From the NCBI RefSeq assembly GCF_000970045.1, contig NZ_CP009505.1, positions 930,001 to 994,000 of the forward strand: 64,000 nucleotides of DNA. The letters run 5' to 3'. This DNA is from Methanosarcina sp. MTP4 (lineage in GTDB: Archaea > Halobacteriota > Methanosarcinia > Methanosarcinales > Methanosarcinaceae). The notes under the pieces are model-generated. The model was not told where the DNA came from, ran no database searches, and saw nothing but the letters and a program-made list of their open reading frames with translations. Position 1 is the stretch's first letter. Each line of letters begins with the position of its first letter. Below are positions 38,433 to 46,024 of this stretch, piece after piece. The translations under genes were made by a program, and so were the position numbers.

Positions 38433-39617
38433 TTACTTTCTTCTTGCGAAGAATACTGTGCAAAGCATTCCTGCTACAGCAAGGACAAGGCCAAAGCCAG
38501 GTGCACTGTTTCCGGACTCTTCTTCGGCAGCAGCTTCGGCTTCAGGTTCTGGAGCTGCCTTTGCTTCGGCTTCAGAAGTCGGGTTTTCAATAGCTTCCTG
38601 GAGTTCGCCGACGTTTTCCTTAATGTCAGCTACAATGTATTCAGTTTCGTGATAGTAATCATGGGTGTTGTCAGCATATTCGGCGTGGGTCTCGGGAACC
38701 ATTCCGGTGAGTTCATGGAGCTTGTCGTGCTTGGACTCGATTATACCTGCACACTCTTCAAGGTGCTCGTTCATTTCCCCGATTTCCTCGTCAATGGCTG
38801 CCTTGTTGGCTTCAACGTCTCCTGCGAGACCCCTTATGTTTTCCACATGCTCAAGGACCTCTTTAGCACAGTGCTCGATGTCGTGGGAAGAAAGGTGGAT
38901 TTCCTCACCAACTGCACGAATGTCTTCCGAGAGAGCTTCGTCATCTGCAATGTACTCGGTCTCGTCGTGGATTTTGCCTGCATAATCAAGCAGTTCGTTT
39001 GCGTTTTCCTCTACTTCATCCAGGGCCGCTGCAACGTTCCCGCTTACAGGTGCTGCGGATGCTGCGGATGCCGTTCCGATTCCAAGGGATTCTTCGAGTT
39101 CTCCGACATGGGAGTCGATGCCCCTGAGGACTGCCTCGGCTTCATGATAATAGTCATGGGTGTTGTCGGCATATTCGGCGTGGGTTTCTGGAACCTCGCT
39201 TCCGAGAGCATGGACAATGTCGCCCTTGGATTCCATGATTCCTTCGCATTCCTCAATATGTTCTTTCATGTCCGCAATTTCAGCCTCGATTGCATCCATG
39301 TTCGCTTCGGGGTCCGCAACCAGCCCGTTAAGGGTTTCCACGCTTCTGAGGAGTTCCTGGGCACAGTGGTCAATATCGTGAGAAGAAAGGTGGACTTCTT
39401 CTCCCTTTGCCCTTAAAGCCTCATCGAGACTTTCATCATCAGCAATCATTTCAGTCTCATCATGGATGTTTCCGGCTACGGTTGAAAGCTCCTCTGCGTG
39501 CTCACCGATTTCCGCCACGATAGCAGCAGGGGACTCTTCCTGCGCAGAAACAGGGAAACTGCAGGCAAGCATTATCATCAGTATGGCAAGTAAAATTGAT
39601 TTCATTCCTAGATTCAT
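38433..39617 (-). CDS. PGF-CTERM surface protein with two His/Cys-rich repeats
   Basis: I start at ATG 39617 (MNLGMKSILL), with GGTTGG upstream; the GTG at 39644 adds nine residues before the signal peptide. Signal peptide: LLAILMIMLACSFPVSA. The mature part is two tandem helical repeats of about 150 residues. Each has HDETExIADDE, then VHLSSHDIDHCAQELL (or IHLSSHDIEHCAKEVL), HIEEC/HLEEC, and PETHAEYADNTHDYYHE. His, Asp, Glu and Cys recur at matching places, suggesting a helical-bundle metal site. A Glu/Ala linker leads to the anchor SAPGFGLVLAVAGM with RRK. It should be S-layer anchored. It lies upstream of the nickel transporter on the same strand. The metal is unknown. Confidence 0.85.
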   Translation of the reverse strand: MNLGMKSILLAILMIMLACSFPVSAQEESPAAIVAEIGEHAEELSTVAGNIHDETEMIADDESLDEALRAKGEEVHLSSHDIDHCAQELLRSVETLNGLVADPEANMDAIEAEIADMKEHIEECEGIMESKGDIVHALGSEVPETHAEYADNTHDYYHEAEAVLRGIDSHVGELEESLGIGTASAASAAPVSGNVAAALDEVEENANELLDYAGKIHDETEYIADDEALSEDIRAVGEEIHLSSHDIEHCAKEVLEHVENIRGLAGDVEANKAAIDEEIGEMNEHLEECAGIIESKHDKLHELTGMVPETHAEYADNTHDYYHETEYIVADIKENVGELQEAIENPTSEAEAKAAPEPEAEAAAEEESGNSAPGFGLVLAVAGMLCTVFFARRK

Positions 39618-40046
39618 TTTTCCAACCTTCTTTATATTAAACACTATATCAAAATAAATGTCTTAGATATCAATTTTAATCAGTAATTTCAAGTAACGAT
39701 TTTATAAATAATTATATGGATTTTCAAGTATGAGGGACACACTACCCTGATAAATTGAACAATTATACATATTAAACGATTTATCCAGCTAACAACTGTT
39801 AGCCGGATGGGTAAAGACATTTCTATAAATCGACGACATATGAACAGTGTGAACAAGTAAAATTGATTATTTTATAGAAAATTTCCCGTGAAAAACCCTG
39901 GAAATCATCCTCAGTGAGGAAATAAAATAAAACTGTTTTGGACATATTAAGACAATATATTTAAATACCAAAAACCCCGATATGAACTATGCTAACAAGT
40001 GTCATGTTAACGAGTAACAGATTAATATTATCAGAAAGGTGTAGAG
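39618..40046. other. Divergent intergenic region
   Basis: The region between the surface-protein gene and the small symporter-accessory gene is AT-rich, with a CTAACAACTGTTAG palindrome near 39788-39801. AAGGTG at 40036-40041 is the ribosome site of the accessory gene. No other gene is seen. Confidence 0.35.
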
Positions 40047-40205
40047 ATGTTAGGAATCGATGATCCACAGATCTGGCTTGCATATGTTTCATGTGTGGTA
40101 AGTGCACTCGGCTGCATTGTGTACGGGGCATTGAACTGGAAAGAAGGAGAGGAAGAAGAGCAGGCAGTAATAAGTAGTGCCATGAGACCTGCTGTTCAGG
40201 AATAA
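40047..40205 (+). CDS. Small symporter accessory membrane protein
   Basis: A 52-residue protein starts at ATG 40047 behind AAGGTG. It has one membrane segment (IWLAYVSCVVSALGCIVYGAL, residues about 9-29) preceded by GIDDPQ and followed by NWKEGEEEEQ. Such proteins are encoded just upstream of many SSS-family sodium:solute symporters in archaea and bacteria, as here (symporter at 40355). It presumably assembles with the symporter. Confidence 0.8.
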   Translation: MLGIDDPQIWLAYVSCVVSALGCIVYGALNWKEGEEEEQAVISSAMRPAVQE

Positions 40206-40354
40206 GCTGGGAGGACATAAGCCGGTAGAAAGCTTGCGGAGATCGGAGTTTTAGAGATATTCCGGCAAGGTAGCTCCTGGCAAGCCTGAAGAAAAAACGG
40301 CATGTGACTAATCAATTAGCTTTTTTAATAGACGTTTTTTAAGGAGCGGTTTTT

Positions 40355-42013
40355 ATGGCAGTCGATACTTCAACTCTCATCATTCTTGTTCTTGTGTACC
40401 TTGCATCCATTTTCTACCTCGCCCGGCTGGGCTACAGGCAGAGTTCCCAGACCGACGGGTATATGCTTGCAGGCAGGAAGGTGCACCCGGCCATCATGGC
40501 CCTATCCTACGGGGCGGCCTTTATCAGCACCTCGGCGATCATTGGGTTCGGAGGAGTAGCCGCATCCCTGGGAATGGGACTCCTGTGGCTGGTCTTCATG
40601 AACATCTTTTTCGGGATTTTCATAGCTTTTGTGGTCTTCGGACCGAAAACCCGGCGCATGGGACTTAACCTGGGGGCAGTTACATTCCCAGAATTCCTGG
40701 GAAGACGTTTCCAGTCCCGCTTCATCCAGGGCTTTTCCGGGCTTTTGATAGGGATTTTCATGCCCCTGTACGCGGGAAGCGTACTTATCGGGGCTGCCCG
40801 CTTCATTGAAACTACCCTGGGGATCAACTACAATCTCGCCCTTCTGATCTTCACGATTATCATTGCTTCCTACGTTATCAAAGGTGGGCTGCTTTCCGTC
40901 ATGTACGTGGATGCCTTCCAGGGCACCCTCATGTTTATCGGAATGGCCTTTTTGCTTATCTTTACCTACGTAAAACTGGGAGGCGTCGTGGGAGCCCACC
41001 AGACCCTAACCGATATGGCACCCTTGGTTCCCCAGGGTCTTGTTGACATCGGACACCAGGGCTGGACTGCCATGCCTTCCCTCGGGTCCCCACTCTGGTG
41101 GACAATGGTCTCTACTCTCTTTCTGGGAGTCGGCATAGGGGTTCTTGCCCAGCCTCAGCTCGCAGTCAGGTTTATGACGGTAAAAGATGACCGTTCCCTG
41201 AAAAGGGCAGTCCTCGTGGGCGGACCTTTCATCCTTATGATGGCAGGTGTGGCTTACGTAGTCGGTGCCCTTTCCAACGTGTACTTCTACCGGACCACAG
41301 GCAAGATAGCCCTTGAAGTTGCAGGAGGCAATACGGACCTGATCATGCCTGAGTACCTTAACAGCGCCATGCCCGAACTCTTCGTGATGTTCTTCATGTT
41401 AAGCCTGCTCTCGGCTGCCATGTCCACCTCGGGAGCCCAGTTCCATGCTATGGGCACAGCCATAGGGCACGACTTCTACCAGGAGGGAATCAAGAAAGGA
41501 AAATCCAAAGGCACAACCATCCATGCCACACGCTTTGGGATAGTCTTTTCCATCTTACTCTCGGTCCTCCTGGCCTACATTCTCCCGGGAAGCATAATCG
41601 CCCGGGCAACAGCAATGTTCATGGGCCTGTGTACCTCTGCCTTCCTACCAATTTACATGGGGGCACTCTTCTGGAAGCGCATAACAAGGGAAGGAGCCGT
41701 GGCAAGCCTGGTTGTCGGGTCCTTGGGCAGCCTCTTCTGGCTGACCTTCGTCCACGCAAAAGAAGCAATTCCCCTCGGGATCTGCCAGGCAATCTTCGGG
41801 AAAGCGACCCTGCTTTCAGGCACCTGGCCCCTTGTGGACCCGATCCTAATCGCAACTCCACTCGCATTCCTTGTGGCAATCGCGGTAAGCCTGGCAACAA
41901 AACCGATGCCGGAAAAATTCCTGAATAAGTGCTACAGCCTCAGGCCCCAGGATGAGGATGAAGACGACTTTGAGTACCCAGTACACACAAATACCGATAC
42001 GACAAGCGTTTAA
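40355..42013 (+). CDS. Sodium:solute symporter (SSS family)
   Basis: The 552 residues form about 13 membrane helices. Family motifs include YMLAGRKVHPAIMALSYGAAFIS near the start, the helix with GLLSVMYVDAFQGTLM near residue 178, and LLSAAMSTSGAQFHAMG near 350. AAGGAG precedes ATG 40355. The substrate cannot be read from sequence; SSS members move sugars, amino acids, organic acids, pantothenate and others with sodium. The acidic C-tail (DEDEDDFEYP) is cytosolic. The gene follows its accessory protein by 149 bp. Confidence 0.92.
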   Translation: MAVDTSTLIILVLVYLASIFYLARLGYRQSSQTDGYMLAGRKVHPAIMALSYGAAFISTSAIIGFGGVAASLGMGLLWLVFMNIFFGIFIAFVVFGPKTRRMGLNLGAVTFPEFLGRRFQSRFIQGFSGLLIGIFMPLYAGSVLIGAARFIETTLGINYNLALLIFTIIIASYVIKGGLLSVMYVDAFQGTLMFIGMAFLLIFTYVKLGGVVGAHQTLTDMAPLVPQGLVDIGHQGWTAMPSLGSPLWWTMVSTLFLGVGIGVLAQPQLAVRFMTVKDDRSLKRAVLVGGPFILMMAGVAYVVGALSNVYFYRTTGKIALEVAGGNTDLIMPEYLNSAMPELFVMFFMLSLLSAAMSTSGAQFHAMGTAIGHDFYQEGIKKGKSKGTTIHATRFGIVFSILLSVLLAYILPGSIIARATAMFMGLCTSAFLPIYMGALFWKRITREGAVASLVVGSLGSLFWLTFVHAKEAIPLGICQAIFGKATLLSGTWPLVDPILIATPLAFLVAIAVSLATKPMPEKFLNKCYSLRPQDEDEDDFEYPVHTNTDTTSV

Positions 42014-42535
42014 GCAGGCCAGTTGTCAAGACAAATCATCCCTTCCTTTTTTTTTCATTATCACTTTTTTTCTTTCCTTTCTCCCTGGTCCTCTCTTTTT
42101 TCGATTTTGATCGGTTTAATTATTGTTGATCGATTCAATACACCTTCAGTTTCAGCATCCGGTCTATCATCTATCCTTCAGAAACCATGCCCTCGGGCAT
42201 CCACCACTTCGCAGAACCTCAAGTTCTCACCAGCCTCGAAGTCGGCCGGCCTTTCTCTGTGAAAACACAAAGAAGAAAATATCAGAATCCAACCAACTTT
42301 GTTTCCTGTTCCAGAAGCTAGAGGCCAAAATTCACCTTAAGTTCGGAATTTCAAAACATCCTTTTCTCAAAAGAAAACAGAAGAGGAAAAAGGAAATGAG
42401 AGGGAGAGAAATAAGTGGAAAAGAAAGGAAAGGAAAGGAAAGGAAAGGAAAGAAAAACGAAAAGAAAGCATAAGAGGTAAAGAAAGGAAAGAAGAGGAAA
42501 TTAATTTCGAGATTTCCCTTTCGAGCTTCTTTCTT
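42014..42535. other. Convergent intergenic region with a long polypurine tract
   Basis: The gap lies between the symporter and the minus-strand LarA-type gene. From about 42367 to 42501 the plus strand is almost all A and G, with a GGAAA pentamer repeated several times (42427-42451). GAAAGAAG and CTTCTTTC flank the right end, so a bidirectional terminator is possible. No gene is seen. Confidence 0.5.
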
Positions 42536-43801
42536 TTATTCCTCTTTTCTCACCGGGAGGGTCTGTCCTCCATGGGGCATGAGGTGGATTTTTGCGTCAG
42601 GGTTTTTGGAAAGGATTTCTTCAAGGGCTTCCAAGACGCTTCCCATCGGGGTGAAGAAGGCATCCCTGGTATCTTCCTCCCGCAGCTTTGAGACCAGGTA
42701 AAGTTTGAACTGTTTGGCGGCTTTTGCCACGATGGCGCTCTTGTGTCCACCGAACTCGAAACAGCGCTTGAAACGCTCGACTGCCTCATCCGGGGTCTTG
42801 CATTCCCTGTTCCAGCACTCGTAGATCTGGTTCCCGATCCCTTCGGAACATTCTGCCACAAGGATGATAGAGCCGCCATCTTTTACTGCCTGGGTGGCGT
42901 TGTCAAGGGACTTGTTGGCCTGGTAGAGGTTGATGTCCTTGGGGTAGCCTCCGCAGGAGACAATAACGGCGTCTGCGGGTTCGACCGGGACCTTGTACAT
43001 GGCGTCCACGGCTTCGACTCCTTTGCGGTGGGCTTCGATAAAGTCCCCGGCAACGGCAGCCACGATCCCTTTCTTGCTGTCCAGCACAACATTCAGGATG
43101 AAGTCGAGTCCGGCAATTTTTACGGCTTCTTCCATGTCCTGCCTGACAGGGCTGTCAATTCTTCCGGAAACCGCCTTTTCTTCGATCATCAGTTTGTGGT
43201 TTGTAAGCACCGAGGCTTCAGAACTCACACCGGGGAGAACGGATTTGGCCCCACCGCTGTACCCCGCATAATAATGGAACTCAATTCCCCCGGTCCCGAC
43301 GACCACATCGGAATCAAGCACTTCTTCAAAGACCTCTACAGGCGTCCTGCGGCTCGTAACCCCTACACGCCTGCACCTGCCCGTATCGTGCTGGATGCAG
43401 CGGATTTTTCCGTAAATTTCATCCCCTACAAGTTTTCGGGATTCCTCTTCGGTCTGCCGCCTGTGCAGGCCAAGGGCGAATACGATTGTGATGTTTTCGG
43501 CTTTTGCTCCTCCGAGATAAAGCTCTTCGAGGAGGGGGGGCAGCAGCTTTGCAGTGGGGGTCGGGCGGGTAACGTCGCTTACAATAACCGCAACCTTTGA
43601 TTCCGGGTTTACAATCTCGGAAAGGCGCCTGCTCTTTATGGGGTTTTCAAGCGCTTTTTTGATTAAAAAAGCTCCCTCTTTCCGTTTTTCAGGCTCCGAG
43701 GGCATTATGACGCTGGAGAGGTTCTTTTCCGGAACCTCCAGCTCAAGTTTCTCGCTGCCGAAAGCGAGTTTAATCTTTTTTACATTTGTCTTCATGTTCA
43801 T
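42536..43801 (-). CDS. LarA-type nickel-dependent racemase family protein
   Basis: I start at ATG 43801; the frame is longer, but the sequence before it is unlike the paralogue, whose start lies in the same context (GACATGAAC). The 421 residues have the LarA landmarks: ALGLHRRQTEEE near residue 112, EFHYYAGYSGGAKSVLPG near 180 (His and the Lys that tethers the pincer cofactor), and LTNHKLM. LarA of lactobacilli racemises lactate with a nickel pincer nucleotide; related proteins act on other 2-hydroxyacids, so the substrate is open. The cofactor makers LarB, LarC and LarE are not in the window. A second copy lies directly upstream. Confidence 0.88.
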   Translation of the reverse strand: MNMKTNVKKIKLAFGSEKLELEVPEKNLSSVIMPSEPEKRKEGAFLIKKALENPIKSRRLSEIVNPESKVAVIVSDVTRPTPTAKLLPPLLEELYLGGAKAENITIVFALGLHRRQTEEESRKLVGDEIYGKIRCIQHDTGRCRRVGVTSRRTPVEVFEEVLDSDVVVGTGGIEFHYYAGYSGGAKSVLPGVSSEASVLTNHKLMIEEKAVSGRIDSPVRQDMEEAVKIAGLDFILNVVLDSKKGIVAAVAGDFIEAHRKGVEAVDAMYKVPVEPADAVIVSCGGYPKDINLYQANKSLDNATQAVKDGGSIILVAECSEGIGNQIYECWNRECKTPDEAVERFKRCFEFGGHKSAIVAKAAKQFKLYLVSKLREEDTRDAFFTPMGSVLEALEEILSKNPDAKIHLMPHGGQTLPVRKEE

Positions 43802-43989
43802 GTCCGGAAGGAATATCCTGATAATATAAAATGATATAGGTAAACATACGCCGGAGATCAGCAATACCTATGAAATCTTATGCAGTAACCAATAATTTGG
43901 AAAGTTAACAATACTTGTCCGGTTAACAATACTTATACGGTAAACTGATACTCAGAATTCCTTCCGGACTGCAAAATTTCTTTTCTGCT

Positions 43990-45264
43990 TCAGGGTTCCT
44001 TTCTGACCGGAAGCGTCCTCCCCCCGTCGGGCATCACATGAATCCTGGCTTCCGGATTTTCAGCGAGAATTATTTCCAGGGCTTCCTGCACGGTTCCAAC
44101 CGGGGTAAAGAAAGTGTTCCTGCACTCTTCTTCGGAAAGTTTCGAGACCATATAAAGCCTGAACTCTTTTGCCGCCTTTCCGACAATTGCACTCTTATGC
44201 CCTCCGAACTCGAAATTTTCCCTGAACCTCTCAACAGCCTCATCCGGGCTTTTACACTCCCTGCTCCAGCACTCGTAAACCTTATTCCCGAGCCCCTCCG
44301 GGCATTCGGCTGCAAGCACTATTGAGCCTCCCGTTTTTACTGCAGCTACGGCGTTTTCCAGGGCTTTTGTCGCCTGGTAGAGATTGATGTCCTTGGGAAA
44401 GCCGCCGCAGGAGGCAATGACAGCGTCAGCAGGTTCCACCGGCACCTTGTACATGGTATCCACATACTCTGCACCTTTCCTGTGGGCTTTGATGAAGTCC
44501 CCTGAAACCGCAGCTACGATTCTTTTCTTGCTGTCGATTACCGCGTTCAGGATAAAGCCAAGCCCCGCTATTTTTGCAGCTTCCTCAATGTTCTGCCTCG
44601 CCGGGCTGTTAACCCTTCCGGAGAGAGGGTCGCCTTCAAAGAGTTTGCTGTAAAAACTGTGGAACGAAAGCACGGCCCTTTCCGAACTGACCCCTGGCAG
44701 GATGCACTTTCCTCCCCCACCGTAGCCGGCGTAGTAATGGAACTCGACGGTGCCGGTCCCGACAATAAGGTCTGCGTCCAGGACCTCTTCGAAAATTTCT
44801 ACCGGGGTCCCGAAACTGGTTTCTCCTAGATGCCTGCAGCGTTCCCTGTCGTGCTGGATGCAGCGGAAGTTTTCGAAGATTTTATCCCCAATAAGCTTTC
44901 TGCACTCTTCTTCGGTCTGTTTCCGGTGCAGGCCCAGGGCAAAAACGATAGTGATATTATCATCCCTCACCCCTCCGAGCCGGAGCTCTTCAAGGAGAGG
45001 GGGGAGAAGCTTTGCAGAAGGAGTAGGTCTGGTTATATCACTTACGATGATTGCGATCCGGGACTCCGGATTTACAAGCTCAGAGAGACGACAGCTTCCT
45101 ATTGGGTCCAGAAGGGCTTTTTTGACTATGGAACTTTCATCTTCCCTGCTTTTGGGTTCTGAGGGCAGGATGAGTTCAGAGAGGTTCTTTTCAGGAATTT
45201 TGAGTTCAATCACTCCGTTCCCGAAAGGAAGATCTATTTTTCTAATTTTAGTGCTCGGGTTCAT
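43990..45264 (-). CDS. LarA-type nickel-dependent racemase family protein, second copy
   Basis: The 424 residues are colinear with the copy at 42536. They have ALGLHRKQTEEE, EFHYYAGYGGGGKCILPG with the cofactor-binding Lys, and the third His in VLSFHSFY. The loop after this His differs from the other copy (FYSKLFEGDPLSG against KLMIEEKAVSG), which may mean a different substrate. ATG 45264 has no ribosome site, as in the other copy, so leaderless starts are possible. Tandem duplication is clear; 188 bp separate the two. Confidence 0.88.
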   Translation of the reverse strand: MNPSTKIRKIDLPFGNGVIELKIPEKNLSELILPSEPKSREDESSIVKKALLDPIGSCRLSELVNPESRIAIIVSDITRPTPSAKLLPPLLEELRLGGVRDDNITIVFALGLHRKQTEEECRKLIGDKIFENFRCIQHDRERCRHLGETSFGTPVEIFEEVLDADLIVGTGTVEFHYYAGYGGGGKCILPGVSSERAVLSFHSFYSKLFEGDPLSGRVNSPARQNIEEAAKIAGLGFILNAVIDSKKRIVAAVSGDFIKAHRKGAEYVDTMYKVPVEPADAVIASCGGFPKDINLYQATKALENAVAAVKTGGSIVLAAECPEGLGNKVYECWSRECKSPDEAVERFRENFEFGGHKSAIVGKAAKEFRLYMVSKLSEEECRNTFFTPVGTVQEALEIILAENPEARIHVMPDGGRTLPVRKEP

Positions 45265-45355
45265 GTCTGCAAAATATACCCGGACCTATAAATCGGTATT
45301 GAAATTATAACCCAATTCAGGTTTCGGAAAAATTCCTGTTACGATCCCTATAAAC

Positions 45356-45447
45356 AATTGTCTTTTGAGTTCGTTTGTAATTGTCTTTTGAGTTCGTTTG
45401 TAATTGTCTTTTGAGTTCGTTTGTAATTGTCTCTTGAGTTCGTTTGT
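45356..45447. repeat. 23-bp tandem repeat, four copies
   Basis: A 23-bp unit beginning AATTGTCTTTTGAGTTCG repeats at 45356, 45379, 45402 and 45425 (the last with one change). It lies in the divergent region between the second LarA-type gene and the cupin gene, about 100 bp before the cupin start. Confidence 0.95.
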
Positions 45448-45543
45448 AATTGAATGTTCGGTGAATTTATTAAACAATAAGGATATAATTCTCAACGATA
45501 ATTCACAACGTAAATCCAAACGATTACTTTGGGGGGTAATATA

Positions 45544-45882
45544 ATGGAAATACTCGACGTTAGGTCAGCACCGGAAAAACCTAATCCTCACAACGTCAGC
45601 GTGCGCAAACTCTACGATACCGAGCATGCGCAGGTAATGCATATTGAACTGAAGCCCGGGGAGAAAATGAAGAAACACATTACTCCGGTAGATGTTTTCT
45701 TCTACGTCCTCGAAGGCACAGGTTCGGTAGAGGTGGGAGATGAAAAAGCAGAGGTCAGCAGGGACATGCTGATCGAAAGTCCTGCAAAAATCCCTCACCG
45801 TCTCCTGAACGAAGGTGATTCCTTATTCAGGGTGCTTGTGGTAAAAGTTCCCAGACAGACCGACGAAACAAAACTGCTGTGA
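45544..45882 (+). CDS. Small cupin protein
   Basis: ATG 45544 follows GGGGGG (45531-45536). The 112 residues form one cupin beta barrel: motif 1 is KPGEKMKKHITPVDVFFYVLEG near residue 38-60, and motif 2 is in PAKIPHRLLNEGD near 82. The metal ligands appear as His, His and Glu-like positions, though motif 1 is not fully classical. It sits 142 bp before cooS on the same strand and may share its promoter. The function is unknown. Confidence 0.8.
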   Translation: MEILDVRSAPEKPNPHNVSVRKLYDTEHAQVMHIELKPGEKMKKHITPVDVFFYVLEGTGSVEVGDEKAEVSRDMLIESPAKIPHRLLNEGDSLFRVLVVKVPRQTDETKLL

Positions 45883-46024
45883 AAAAACTGCTGTGAAAAT
45901 GGTTTTTATTTAAAAAACCGGTATTTTCGGAAATAAGCTGAAAAGTATACTATAGGGGAGTGAAACGCTGACATCTGGATTGAAATCTGGATTTTCAAAA
46001 ATACTGAAAAAGGGTGAGAAACAA

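Noticed and set aside
38379-39416. 345-residue frame on the plus strand
   Set aside because: It is antisense to the PGF-CTERM His/Cys repeat protein, Phe/Val/Cys-rich in the manner of a shadow frame, and has no ribosome site.
42743-43600. 285-residue frame on the plus strand
   Set aside because: It is antisense to the LarA-type gene, whose family motifs are clear on the other strand.
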